The notes beneath the pieces are model-generated. The model saw only the letters and a list, made by a program, of their open reading frames with translations. It had not been told where the DNA came from and made no database searches. From NCBI RefSeq assembly GCF_000764305.2, contig NW_025935717.1:310001-374000 (forward strand): 64,000 nt of DNA. The letters are read 5' to 3'. Below are positions 33,281 through 47,900 of this stretch, piece after piece. This DNA is from Hyalella azteca (taxonomy: Eukaryota; Arthropoda; Malacostraca; Amphipoda; Hyalellidae). The position numbers and the translations under genes are program-made. Within the stretch, counting starts at the first letter, position 1. The number at the start of each line of letters is the position of its first letter.

Positions 33281-36200
33281 CTTTATTATTGATATAACGA
33301 CGAACTCAAACCCGAATGACAGGAAATTCACTCCGCTATGTTCATCACAACGGATTTCTAAAGGACTATCCTTGATGTTTGGATTTTATGGGACGTATCA
33401 ATTATTGACCGTTGGTGGACGCCAAAAATGTAAAACAGATACAAGTTCAGTGGCAAATGTACTACAAGTTTCCAGCTTTTAATTCAAGTGGGTTCGTAAA
33501 ATCATGAAGATCTCATTTTATTATCTTACTGAATTGTTTCGAGAGGAATTTTAAATAATATGTTTTTTATTACATGGTTATATATCAATGAAAGACATTC
33601 ATAAATGAAACTATAAGGAACATTTGAGAATAGATATGCAAAATTTGTAGAATTCTTAGACTTCAATTAAGAAGTTTAAGTTTTGGATGATCACAACTCA
33701 GTTGTAATTTGAAGGATTTAGTTACACCGTAAACGTTTGTGCACTTATTACAACTTGAAGTGTATCAAAAACTTCTGAAAGGTTTTAAAGAAGAACTTGA
33801 AATAAGATCAGATGGATTTATGAGCTTGATCACTTTATGAAACATGGACAATGTGAACAAACGAATCAATTGTGAGGCCGAAGCCACCGAGGAATTATAG
33901 TGAATAATTTTAGCTGAAACTTTATTTGGAATTGAATGGAATAAGTTTTTCTAATCAATCTCAGTTTATAATAATTTTTGAATGAGTTTTCATTATTCAT
34001 CGTTTTTTTAGTATTTATGGTTACTATGATGCGCTGTTCATTGTATCATAGATCTTTCATCACCAACGGTACTTGCAAGACGGAGGTGTATTGTTTTCAC
34101 CATATACTAATTATTGTAAATAATTAATTATTTATTTGTATTTCACTTGCTTTATTTCTATTAGGAGATATTAATTATCAAAACGTTACAACAAGACCTG
34201 TCATAATTAATTTATAATACTCATTGATAAGAAGGAACGAACAGGAATGATTTGAAAAAACCAATGGTTTTAAAAAGCATGAACATTTTTTGGTAGTCCT
34301 AATTTGCTGTTGGTTTGATTATTACTCGCCTCATACTTAGGTTTTCTAATATCCTGTTTATACGTTTTGTGCAAACCAAAAAAATAAATAAAAATATTTT
34401 TACCGGCACATCCGCATTTTTTTCACCGAATTGCGGCAAGATTTGGACTGTTTTCAAGAACAGAATGTTCAAAGGTATTTTGCGTATCATATTAAAATTC
34501 TGTTCCGCAATTTTGCTGTATTAACTGGAATAAGTATCCGGCTCATCCATTTGATTTGAACGAAGAACTTGCACATACTGAGTTGGCATAAAAATTCGAA
34601 TACGATGTTCTTGAGATAGAGAAATTCATCTTTAGATTGAAGGGAATTTTCTACTCTCCATAATAATATTTAGTTTAGACGTTGAATCGTATCAGTGAGA
34701 AATTTTAAACACGTATGGGGACTTGAATTCGATTTTAAATAACGTAAATTCGTATAATTTTCTACTCAGTTACCGTATCGAAAAGCTTCGACCTTTTCTT
34801 ATTACCACACTTCTATTTAACTTCATTTCTTGTTGTTTGTTTTTTTGTGTCTGCTACAAATCTTATAATAGTCGATATTTAACACACTTCTACCTCTCCA
34901 ATCGATTTGATATTTTGCACATTTTTGTAAAGTTGGAGGCAATGCAGGAATCAATCGTCAGAATCCCCAAATAAATGGTCAAACAGTGGAAATCAATAAA
35001 TTCCGTTTTGTATTAAAAACGAATTTTGTATGAAATCTTATACTTCATAAGCAGTTGCAGAAAAATTTCATCAGATAGTAGCTTAATTACAGCTGTTAAT
35101 AACAATAATAATTTAATATATACATAATATTCAATAATCTAATATTGATATAATATTTAATAATCTGTTAATTGGGCTTTTTAAGTAGTCAAAAGAAGGA
35201 AATCCGCTGATTATACTGGTTTCTGATCTGTGTTTTAAAGCTAATTCCAGGCAGGTCAGACGTTGGGCAGTTGAGACGCTACGAGACAATATATGGTCTA
35301 GCGTGCCGATGGCTGAATGGCATTAGGGTTTGTAAACATGATACGACGCTAGCGCTTGCCTCAGGGCATTGTAACTATATTTATTCATCATCAAATATCG
35401 ATTACAAGATTCTATGAGGCTGAAAATAATAAATTTCAAAATAAAATAAGAAATTCATTGAACATGCGTAACATCAGAGACACCGGCCTCTTTAGAAGTG
35501 TGGTCATTAAAAAGTACTTTTTAAACGCATATTATTGCAGTACAACTTTTACTCTTTTACAACTTTTACAGTACAAAATCACTGCGCTACTCAAGTCAAC
35601 TTGTTGCTCATTTCAACATGGCTGTCTTAAACAGGAGCTTGAGGATCGGGCCTTCAGTAGCGCTCGACCCTTGATGGGATGAGGTGTTGCGTTCGTAGCT
35701 CTAGATCATTCACTGAATGTGAATTTATCACGAAATTAAATCATCAATGATAGAGAAAACTTGTCTTTCAAATGAAGGTTATTAAGTACGGAAATTCATT
35801 CACGTGAATTAGTCGATAATAAAATGAATATATATAATTGTTCGTCAATAAGTAGATAAATCAAACATTCGTCTTTCTGTTGACATTAAAACGTAACGAT
35901 TAACTAAAATTAAACGAAAAGTTTTAGTTTAGGACGAAATTCAGAGCTTGGAGCCAATAAACAGCCGTTTAGTAGTTTATTAAGGATATTTCCTCGGAAG
36001 AGATAGATTGCGATCATAAGAGTACAAATTTAGACGAAACTATATATATAATTAATAATTTATAATATAAAACTAGCAGCAGTACGCGGCTGTAATGGGT
36101 TCATAATTACATGATGACGTCACTAGCACACAAAGTTGTGTGTCAAGGGATAAGCAGAGACCGGAGACAATTGAATGCGGAGCGGAGAAACCGTAGAGTT

Positions 36201-37680
36201 TTACGACCGTGAAGCAATATGGCAAAGAAATACTTTTCCTCTATTATTTAGAGACTTAACTATGAAATTTGCGATAGTGCTTTAATTGAATTCAAAATTT
36301 TTCTTCCATGACAAAAAAGTATGAAATACATTACCAAGATCATTCAGAAAGGATTTTTCTGAATTTCGACAAATTTAAATTTGAAAATTCCCGTCATAAA
36401 CGGCCAAAGTAAACAATATCTCACCATGCATAAATTAGCTTTGGATTTAGGATATCATAAATTGATCAAATAAAATCAAGTTAATGTTTAACGCTTCTTC
36501 GACAAATTTTCCAATTAATTTACTTGAATATATAAAAATTGGTTCAAAGAAATTTCATGAATATGAAAAATTTATGTTACCCTTAAAACCCCATTTAATT
36601 AATTGAATCAGGATTAAAAGTAATAAATTTGATTTATAATGTATAAATCGTACTAACATTTTTCGTTATTATTTCGCTTTAGCAGTAAAGGCTTTGCTTA
36701 AGGAACAAAAGCGAATCTCAGAATGAACTGATAACAGACCAAAACATACATGTTTTAACACACATCATGATGGTTCGAAAAAGTGAAATCAATAAAAATA
36801 ACTATAGATCTTAGCATATAAATTGTTTGAGCAAAGTGAGATAGTTAGTTGCTTCGATTATTAGCGTTTGAGACAGTATTCTATTTTTTATTTTATTAAA
36901 ATATATCAACCTTAAAAATGGAAGAGTGAGTACTAGATCTGAAGATTGAAATTTTTTTGAAGATGTCAGAGAAGGAATGGTAGAGAGACAGATATCTTCA
37001 GAAAAAATTTATCTGCACCAAAAAAAATTCTATTTTCGTTTTCTGAGAAAAGTAGTTTTAGTTCGCGATAATAATGATAAAAAGTGTTTGTTTAAGGCAA
37101 AGCGATAGAAATGTGTGTAAATTCAAATGAGCAAGAATTACGACGAAATTTCGAGTGCACTATAATACCGAGAAAGAAATACCCTATCATTAACGCAGGA
37201 ATTTGAAAATTCATCAAAGTTTGCAATATTGCGAGAATGAAAATTTCCGAAAATTGAGTAAGTGTAGGAATTAAAAATTGACTTAGCCGGTAAAATAGAA
37301 TGTTAAAAAATAGCAAATGATAACAAATTTCTGGTAGCTTGTAGAAAAATATTTTCGAGAGAATTGTGTCAATACGAGAGAATATTGAAAAAAAAGATAA
37401 AGGAATGTAAAATGAAGAATATAAAATAAATTTTTGTCGAAAGAATTTAAATTAAATTTTGAAAACTAGTAACGTGCTTCACCACTAATCAGCTTCTAAA
37501 TTGTGTGATTTTTCCGCAAAACAAAATAAGTAATGCATATGTACGTCGATTAAAAATATATATTAATGAAAATGAAGTATGTGTAAAATATGTGAATAAA
37601 TGTGTTAACGCGCAGGAATTGCTTTCTTGAAGATCGTCTAATTTATATTAATTACAGTAATGTAAATAAATTTACATTAC
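33281..37680. other. Intergenic, nothing recognised
   Basis: About 4.4 kb of AT-rich DNA between gene 2 and the receptor locus. Only short frames occur, and I found no phased exons, known repeats or transposon ends. Confidence 0.45.
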
Positions 37681-37684
37681 TTAA

Positions 37685-38378
37685 GGGGACCGGCTAACCT
37701 AAAATTTTCAATTTTGGCTTTTCCGGTTTTTGAGCTCATCTTAAAGCTGAAATTCTGCTCTTTCCAATGGTACCACTGCCATCGCTGTACGCCAATATTT
37801 ACGTTCATGACGTCTCTTTAAAGGGAAGCGGGTGGCAGAGTTCTTTAACTAGGACTTTGTCGCGCCGTCCTGAAAAGTTCAACTTATTGTCACGGAAAAC
37901 CTATCTCCTCCTACAGTTTTCAAGCTACAGCAATGAGACATATACCATTCGATTTGTAATAAAAATATCTATCGAACTGATGATCACTTTTTTGAATTTC
38001 AGTCTGGTTCGTTTTTTATATGGGGGAGAAGGGGGGGAGGGGGGAAAAATGAGAAAAAAATGAGAAAAATTGGAAAAACGCGTATTAAAAATAAACTAAG
38101 GGGAAAATGAAAAAAGTGATCATCAAATCTCTAGGTATGGTCTTTACAAACCGAATGATACGTGTCTCGATGTTTTAGGATGATATTTGTAGGAGGAGAT
38201 AGATTTTCTAAAGTACCCCTTTTTAGCCGTTTTCTATGAATTTCACGTTTTCTGTATATTTTTTCGAAAAATTCATACGAGCAAAATGTTCTTATATTTA
38301 CATTTTGCATATGTATGCGAAGTTTCATGATGATCGGATAATAACTGTAGAAGTTTTTCCGGAGGGTAGCCGGTCCCC
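37685..38378. mobile_element. 694-bp TTAA-flanked inverted-repeat element
   Basis: TTAA at 37681-37684 and 38379-38382 flanks inverted ends (GGGGACCGGCTA and TAGCCGGTCCCC). An inner inverted pair is AACCTATCTCCTCCTAC (37903-37919) against GTAGGAGGAGATAGATTTTC (38190-38209). TTAA target duplication is the hallmark of piggyBac-type elements; with no transposase frame this would be a MITE. A G-rich purine run (38023-38045) lies inside. Confidence 0.7.
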
Positions 38379-38705
38379 TTAACATTACTATTTTCCAGAA
38401 ATAATATAGTACAAAGATTAAATAAAAAAATACGAGATATATTGCAGTATGCTAGTTATTCAACTAATTAAAAATCATTTCAGGTTCACTTAAATGAGCT
38501 TCAGATTTTTCTCTCAAGACAAAGAAACTAGAGATGTCATCTGGAACAATTTTTGCAAAGAAGCAACAATTCTCGGTAATGAACTGCCATCTGAAGACAC
38601 ATTCGATTTCCAGCTTCTGTTTACGTAAACTTTCTTAATTACATCGACTTTGCTAACAAGATGCGACTCTAAATGAGGTTTTAATTTTTCCTTCGGACAA
38701 AATAA

Positions 38706-38971
38706 ATGACAGTTGTGCAGTGCAGAAATCTAATTGCTTTTTCTGTAACTGAAGAGTCAAGTGAAGGCAAGGTAAATAACGCTATAATGGATAACGTTGA
38801 AGTTAATGAACCGTGGAACTTCACTAACGAGTCAATTTATGAAGATTTGCCGAACATGGACGCGGTCTCGGGAAGCCTACAGACTTTCATAATTATTATG
38901 TACAGTCTGACAGCCTTGCTGAGCTTCGTTGGAAACGTGTCTGTCATCGTGGTGTTGGCGTGTGGAAGACG
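38706..38971 (+). CDS. Gene 4, exon with N-terminus and TM1
   Basis: The donor is AGACG|GTGGGT in phase 2. It encodes an acidic extracellular N-terminus with NFTNES, then TFIIIMYSLTALLSFVGNVS and VIVVLACG. ATG at 38787 is an in-frame alternative start. Confidence 0.75.
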
Positions 38972-41900
38972 GTGGGTAATGTTCATGTTGAGTAAAATGT
39001 AAATGTTATGTAATCAAATGAAATGAAAAATAAGCGATATGAAAGATTAGATGAAATATTTAAATGAAAGATTCGAATGAAAAAAAAGTGATTTGAAAGA
39101 TCAGTTCAAACATTCATCTAACAAAGAACCCCATTCAAACGCCGCTTTGATATTCGAAATAAATTTTAATTTCACAAGTTTTATTGAACTTGAAGGTTAA
39201 ACCGGAATTCTCTTTTAAAAGATGATAGCTGAGATTTGAGAATCCCATTTAAACATCTATTATTTATTCACGGAAAAATTTATGTCGTTATGATTCGGGG
39301 AAAAATATGGTTCGTTTTGTTATACATGAAGGACAGATATTTCAGACTAACGTCCTAACGCCACACTAGCAAGAAGCTTCAAAATACTGCAGTAAATATA
39401 AGAAAAAAATGCATAAATCAAATATTCAATTATGGGAAATTCAAGTAATTTTTTATGAATTATATTACTATATGGCCATCCCAGCGTTGCTCATGATAGG
39501 TTATCACCGAGATTTTTTTTTCCCATTGATCATTTCAATTTTCGATCCTTTACTCAACATTGATTGCTAATTAACTAAATTTTGAGATTAAGAGAAGACT
39601 TAATTTCGGTTAAATGTTGATGGATTTCAAATTTAATTAATTATTTATATTTCAAAGTGTAAGAGTGTGTGCTTGAAGACTGACGCTGTAAATATATGAG
39701 GGCTCATCTGGCGTAAAAGCATTCTTCAAAAGATTGAAAGTTTAGATATGACTGATTTTTATTGAATTATGGAATTGAATCATGCACTTACTGTCTCCAG
39801 AATTCAATTGTTAGTTATTTTGTACTTCTTTTATCGCATTTGCTAGCACACGATAAGGCCATGGGAATAGTAGATTTGAATTCTAAATTTGATTTGAGCT
39901 GGAATGTGAATGTGTTAATTGATATTATGTGTGAATTTATTTTATGTATGAATTGATATTATGAATTGAATTAAGTGTGAATTTACAGAACACATCAATT
40001 AATGCAGACGGAAAAGTTTACCAAGCTCTGAAGTATTTATACTTGAAGCTGTGGTGCAGGTCTGTTTATGGATATTTTGTTTTATTCGGTTTTGTAAAGG
40101 TTCAGCTAACGGATATTTCGTAGAGGTTCAGATAACGAATATTCTGTAGAGGTTCGGATAACGAATATTTTGTAGAGGTTTGGACGACGGATAGTATTTG
40201 TGGAGGAAGGTTCGAGTGAAATCAGCAACGGAGTTTTAAGCATGTAAGAGTGTTAAAGATCTCATTGTAAAAGAGTTTTATTTACAGGAATAAAATGCAA
40301 GCACTCCAAAATTAAAAGTCTACCTGACTCGCCAATGACTAATTATCCTACCCTCCAAATTTCTGTATGACATTTATTTCACTGTTATCAATTATTAGCT
40401 ATATTGTTTCTGAAGATGAATATTTTTATATAAATAGCGATAATTAATAAATAAAGTATTATAAAGAATTCACAGATTCCCTGTTTGATGAACATTGACA
40501 TGTTATTTGTGGCCAATAAGCAGCCTAAATATCGTGCATAATAATTTAGATTGATTATAACTATTTGGCGATGAGAATTCGAATCATAGGCAGATACGAA
40601 GTGTTGAAGTTAGAAGCGTTAGCCAATAATTCGAATTGTTGGATTATAAATTAGACGATACATTCTTATAGAAACGTGAATGTCAGAGTGATAATGGCGA
40701 TGAAAATACATTTCTTGAGTAGTTTGTTTAACATACCGAGTCTCAGCTCACGTGTTGACCGTCCTCTAATAATTATTATTATAAATTATTATGATAACAA
40801 TTATTAAAATTAAAATTATATTATAATTGATAATTATAATGATAGTTGAATAATATATATGCAATCAAATAATATGCAATCAAATTTGTTGATAAAGACC
40901 TTGTAATTTCATTAATTTTATGGCTCCCTTCATACTTCACTCACTTTGAAAACAGCAGCAAGACTTTGTTCAAAAAGCGGTGCACTTTTACCATTATGTA
41001 GTAAAGTTGTAAACGTCCGCTAACTACCCGTGCAACGTTTAAGACAGTGAGTCGCCATTTAGACAATGTGTCCTATTCTTTTTAGCGCATTTTCTCATCT
41101 ATGGGAAAAAATTCACTATTGTGCTCGCCATGTCCCTCCGTTTGTCTGTCCGTCCGTGACTTCACGTTTTCGTCGACGAGAAAATGCGTTCTCTGTCACT
41201 CACTGCAGCGAGTACTGAGTTATATTTTTTATAAGTAGCATTTTGAGATGTACGACTGAAAAGTATGCTTTTGAATACGACAGGTCGTCGGTGCGGGTGT
41301 ACCTGATCAACTTAGCCGTGTCAGACATCACCATGGCCGTGTTCTGCATCCCCTTCACATACACTAGGTGAGTGATGTGGAGGGAGGTGTGTGTAACGTG
41401 GTCAGTGTGAAGTGTTGTGTGGAGTGTGAAGTGTTTTATGGAGTGGGGAGTGTTGTGTTCAGTGTGAAGTGTTATGTGGAGTGGGGAGTGTTGTGTTCAG
41501 TGTGAGGTGTTGTGTGGTTTGTGTGTGTTATGTGAAGTGTTATATAGTTTGTGTGTTATGTGAAGTGTGAAGTGTTACGTGAAGTGTGAAGTGTTATGTG
41601 GTTTATGCGTGTTAAGTGGAGTATGGAGTGTTGAGAGTGGTGTGTGAACGGTGTAATCTGTATAGTGCGTTGTGTGTGTAGGGATATGTATAGTGTTCTG
41701 TGTGAAGTGTGGAGTGTATGGTGTGTGTAGGGGTATTTATTTTGTGTTGTGTGGTGTATGCAGTGAGACGTGGTGTTTGTGCTGTGTACGTCATGTGTGT
41801 AGTGTGGCGTTTATTGTAGTCAGTTGTATATGCAGTGTGCTGTATTGCGCGTATTATTGTTCTGTTGTGTAGTATAGTATAGTCTATGCTGTGTGAAAAT

Positions 41901-44900
41901 TGCTATCCTGAGATTGCCTAAGGCTCTGTGTTATATGGTATGTGGTATAATTTGGGTTTCGTGGGCACGTGTGTCCATGTTGAACTACTACAAGTGCGTT
42001 GGGAGATCTCAGGCACTATCAATACGTGAAATCCCTTTCCAATATAGTATCAGTGTAATGATCTTCCGTGCCGAGGTTCAATAAAGTTCTCTCAATTAAA
42101 CACAATTATTTTAATTTAAACGAAAAAGGAATACTTAATTTAAGAACATTGAACAAAGTTAACGTGAACATAGGTTTTAGAGCATAGTTTCAGGGCACAA
42201 AACTGATTCTTATATCATATGCTAGGTACAGCATTCAACATATAGTTCCACTCAACACAGAATTAGAGTTCGATATACAGGAACACCGAGTCTTCCAAAT
42301 ATACCAGCTTCTTGTAATCTTCTCTCCGGGTTGACTTCTCCCTACATGATCAAAATCAAATTTACAATTAGTCGGGTAACTTCCTAATAGATATCTTACA
42401 TAGTATCACCAAACCAAATAAATGCAATATTGATAAATATCGAGTTACACATACCTCTGCAGTTGTCCGAAATCACTAAACTAGTCCTTGCTTTGGTCCC
42501 ACAACAAGTCAGCTCTGAATTCCTACGCTGCTACGGGATCATCAACACCTTAACGTATTCTACGTCCCACACATTAGTTACTATTTTTCTTATTCTCGCT
42601 CTGTTTCCCACAGTACGCCTGAATATTCAGCTAAGATCCCTACAATCATTGTAGGAGCGTGTGGAGCGTTTGAACCCAAACACCTTTCTGTGTGATGGCG
42701 GCGGTCAAAACAGAAGAATTGTTTGGATGAAGCATACTCTTAATAGTTAATAATAATAGTTAATAGCATAACCTCACTGCAAACCGGTTATGATCTCTCG
42801 TCGTTGGTTGGTTTACATCGTTAGCCTCATTAACCAATCTGAAATGAGACACTGTACTCGAGCTACACCAATAAAACCAACTGAAATACTCCTTTTCGAG
42901 TCATTCCCGCCGTTTAACCATGACAAGGATTTACAGTGGGAATATACAATACCAGCATTTAAAGCTCATAGGAGTATTGCAAATTAATTGATTTTTAATG
43001 TAAGTTCTTAATTTTTAACAAGCTCGTGTCATTCATCGACTGATGAAAAATATCTAATATAATCTAACACGTGTTTTCCATTTCTGACTACCCTCTAAGC
43101 TCCTCTGTGGCATACATGAAAGTGCAGTATCACTCAATTGAAAAATCTCCTTCATCAAAAACATCTCAGGATCATAATAAACTTTCAGTAGGCTATTATC
43201 TTGCGCTAATCATCCTTTTTGAAGACCTTCCAAGTCCTAAGTGACTTAACTCAAATTCTGATTAGGCATATGTAACACATATTTTTCTATTACATTTTGT
43301 TCTATTTCTGGTCCACTTCATTTCCTCTATTTTCGATCGGGAAAATGCATTCTTTCGCTTTTTATCTGGCCTATTTCCCTATTTTTCAGACATATATTTT
43401 TGATATTCGGTGTGGACTTCTCCTTATTATTTTGATCAGCCCTATTTTTAAACTGGCGAAGTTCCCCATATTTTTGAAAGGAAGGGCATAATTACTTTAT
43501 ATTTAAACCAGCATAATACTTCTAATTAAGGTCGGACTTAATTTTTATATTTCCCTTGGGGCATGCTTCTATTTTTTTTTGTTCGATCATATATCGATGT
43601 TTTAGGACGGGCATATCTTTACTATTATGTCTCGGCATTTTCTTGATATTCATTAAGTTTTGCGTATTTTAATAATTTTAAGGATGCTGTTTGCCGTCAT
43701 GATCTACAATAAAATTGATAACAGCTCAGAATTTTCTATATGCAATTAAATATATTGTATAATTTTGGTCAAGTACATTTACAGCTGACGCAGCACTGCA
43801 CATGATGATTACATACTTGATTAATTGACAAATGAGGTTAAATCAATTAAAATATCTACAGAAATAAGATTATAAGCCTCAAGATTACCTACACGAAGGC
43901 ACAAATTTGTCGTGCAAAAAATTTGCAAAAAAATTTGTTCATGAAGGGCAATGGCTTCGCACCAACTAACAGATTCAGAATTTAAACTTTTTTTTTAAAT
44001 AATTTCATATTAACGAAGGCAAAAACTTGAATGAGAGATATATTGATCGTTCACGATATAATCAGAATTTTAAAATAAATTTCAGCTTGATCATCGCTTG
44101 CATTGATGATCTGTTGTCTGTTTCCCGTCAAGAGTTGCGGAAGGTAAATTTCTTTCTATATACGTAAATGGTATAATTAGAAAATGCGATCTATTGGCAG
44201 TTTATATTTATATTTTGAAATTTATACGGAGGATACTTTTATAGAACACCAACATCATGCACTTTTTGTGGCCTATTTTCGAGTTTAATTCGTTTATACG
44301 CGGAAATTGGTGGAAAGCAGAAAATATTAGAAGATGAGACAACGACGCTAACTTTGCAAATGAAATACAAACCTCTAACATTTCTCCAACTTTTCTGCGA
44401 AATTAATGTGATAATTAAATTATATTAATAGAAAAAGCTAATAATGAATCTTGTTTATATTCGGCTGGTTTTACAATGGGTCAACAGAGAACAGGATTAA
44501 AGCTATCGATTCAATGTTTAACTAACTAACTTTGCATGATTAAATTGCATCAATTACAATTAGCTAATGAACAATTCTATAATTTTGACCAAATAAGAGT
44601 TTAGTGAGCCTATAAGATGTCCAGTACTTGGTCGGTCGATGTTGGTCAGTCGATGTTGTTCGGTCGATGTTGTTCGGTCGATGTTGGTCAGTCGATGTTG
44701 TTCGGTCGATGTTGGTCGGTCGATGTTGGTCGGTCGATGTTGGTCGGTCGATGTTGGTCGGTCGCTGTCGTTCGGTCGCTGTTGTTCGGTCGATGTTGGT
44801 CGATCGATGTCGTTCGGTCGATGTTGGTCGGTCGATGTTGGTCGTTCGCTGTTGTTCGGTCGATGTTGGTCGATCGATGTTGGTCGGTCGCTGTTGTTCG

Positions 44901-47900
44901 GTCGATGTTGGTCGGTCGATGTTGGTCGGTCGCTGTTGTTTGGTCGATGTTGGTCGATCGATGTTGTTCGGTCGATGTTGGTCGATCGATGTTGGTATCA
45001 TCCTGTGTGTCACGGGTTTGATCACCCCGTGTGTCGCGGGCTTGCTCACCCCGTGTGTCACCGGTTTGCTCATTCCGTGTGTTACGATTCTGCTCACCTC
45101 ACAATAACTAATCTAGTAATATATTTATTCAAGCGATATGAAATAATAGAGTCATTCTGATACTTTGAAGATATAACTGAATTCGAACTATAAGCTTTGA
45201 ACAAACTTATGTACTATAACAGAATTTAAACAATTTCATTCAACATTTAACTTTGAACTAATATTTAACTTTTGAACCTGACATACCGCCCCAGATACAA
45301 CGCCCTCGTTCACCCCCTGAACGCGCGCTGGACCAAGAGTCGCGTGCTGCCCACGCTGTGCGGGCTGTGGGCGCTGTCTCTGGGCGGGTCCTCCGTGCAG
45401 CTCTTCGTCACCAGCGCCCAGAAGACGCAGTGGGGCGAACAGTTGAGTCGCTGTCAGATAATACATTGTTGATGGTGTAAAGGTGTTGGATTAAATTCAT
45501 TTTATTACTCAAATATTATGTCAAAGTTGTTGGATTAAACTCATTTTACTATTGAAATATTATGCTCCAAATAACGAAAACTATCCGCATGGGGTCGGAG
45601 ATAACATAAAAATAGGTTGATTATAGATAATTCTACCTCGTTTATCCCAAATTAAATCAGAATATAGGTCGGTGTAGCCGGGAGAATGCGTTTGGTTGGA
45701 TAAGGACCCAAGCTCCTCATGACGTGGCAGCCCCGCTGCCAACCAATGAACCCAAGCCGTTTCGTTCAGTTCTACAAATTAAATTCACGAAATATCTTTT
45801 AACTTATTAATATATCTCTTAAATCCACAAGATAGAAATTATGTATAGTTTAAGGTTAATTATAGTAAAAGCTCAAGATAATAATGAACGCTTAAATTCA
45901 AGTTATAAAGATTACCTTAAAACTATACTATTTTCGACATTTAATGAGTGTAAATGTATTATGACTGTTTTATTAATGAGGACTAGAATGGTTGACTGGA
46001 GCTGAAATTGTTCCGGTAAGAGCTCGTTCCCGCAGCTGTACGTACGTAAAATGTCATCATTTTTTCTAAATATTATTATTTTTCATATTTTTATATTATT
46101 ATTATTTAAATTATTTATTATATTATTTTATATATTTATATCATTTTTGTATCATGCCGATTAATGACGACGTTTTTAATCGGCATTATCAATGTTGATA
46201 AACCTATCAATGACGACGTTTTTACCTCTCCACACACCAGTCACTTCTACCAGTGTGAAGAGCGCTGGCCAGTCACACCACATGAGCTCTACAAAAAACT
46301 CTACACCGTGGCCGTGCTGATCTTCACCTTCGTCTTCCCCCTGACATGCTTGGCCCACAGCTACGTCAGCATCGTCAGCATGATGTGTCGGCATAAGCTG
46401 CCCGGAAATGCTGATGCTTCTCGAGATAGGCAAAGGAATCTTTCCAAGGCAAAGGTGACGATACAAATTATGTATAATTTTAGAATGTTTTTTTGGGCAA
46501 TGTGGCCAAGTGTTGGCAGTAATGGTAAACAAATTTTTTCAATATGTCGGCGACAAAAAAGCTTAAATTTGGTATAAGGTACTAAAATAAGAAACTTTTC
46601 CGAATCATTACTCAATTGACATAATGCGAGGTTGAAGTAAGCTATTAATTTAAACCTGTAAATAAAAGTCCAGGCTGAAATGATATGAATTCTCAATTAA
46701 ATTACATCATGTAAATAAATCATAGTAATAAGTGAAAAATATCAATAATTAGGTATGTGAACAGTCACAAGTAAAGAGTTAACCTACATAATTTAAACCT
46801 TTATCGATGTTTCAGGCAATAAACATGATGCTGGCTGTGGTAATATGCTTCACAATATGTTGGATGCCCATGCACATCCTGATGTTGTTAATAACATTCT
46901 GCAAGGAAGTCTCGCGATGTTACAGCAACTCTGAATGTTTCCCGTACTACATGAGCGTCTTTGTGTGCCACTGGATTGCTATGTCCAACTCATTCATGAA
47001 TCCATTCATCTACTGCTTCATGAGCAACAACTTCCGGGTGAGTGAAAATTAAATTATGTTTACTTTTTTAGGTTTATTTCGTCATTTTGCCGACGATCTT
47101 TGGTCACTTTATTCGAGAATATTTCGAATAATAACCGTTTACGTACGCATAGCATTCAAATGCTATTGAATATTTTATGACATTATTATAAATAATTAAA
47201 CAACGCCGTGATAACTGATGACGTTATTTTAAAAAATGTACAAGTTTATCACAAAAAATTGCTCACAACCTACCTACAAACCTTTTTCTTGACCCTCCCC
47301 TCCACCCCTCCTCTCTACCCTCCCCCTCTTCACTCCTACACCCACCAGTCTAGCATTCCTCTTGCTATCTAACAGATTAATTTGTTTGACAGAGTACGAA
47401 TGAAAATTAATTGACCTAACTATCTCAAAAAATAATTGTATAAACAAATTAATAAATTAATTCACTCTCCCCCGTCCCCCAGGAAGATCTTCTGCAGTTC
47501 ACCCGCCGCTGCAGGGGGCGACGTCGTTCACAGGCCTCCCTCAGGGGCAGCGACCCTGGGTCATCAGGCAGGACCGCGCTATACGTCACTCACAGGACCT
47601 CGAGTGAGTGGCGTGTGAGTGGTGGTTGAGTGGTAGGTGAGTGGTGGGTGAGTGGCGTGTGAGTGCCGTGTGAATAGCGAGCGAATGGCGTTCGCGTGAC
47701 ACGCATGTGTTGTGCGGATAATGCAAGTGGCGAGAAGTGGCATATGAAAGCCTAATGACCCAAGGATGGTTGGTTAATTAGGTTCACCTTAATGGCATAT
47801 TAATGAAGTATCACTTGCTGGTCGTCACGTGTTGGTGACATGTTAGTGGCAAGCAAGCAACATGAAAAACGAATGATCGACAAATGAATGAATATGAGTG

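Noticed and set aside
33039..33482. 147-codon plus-strand frame overlapping gene 2's last exon
   Set aside because: It is a different frame from the phase-supported exon and gives a Thr/Met/Ile-rich translation typical of a shifted His-rich exon.
38131..38385. 84-codon minus-strand frame in the TTAA element
   Set aside because: It lies within the inverted-repeat element, has no transposase motif and is too short to be one.
44564..45160. Open frames of 134-177 codons on both strands
   Set aside because: They coincide with the 14-bp array; the repeat unit contains no stop in several frames. Residue repeats simply follow the DNA unit.
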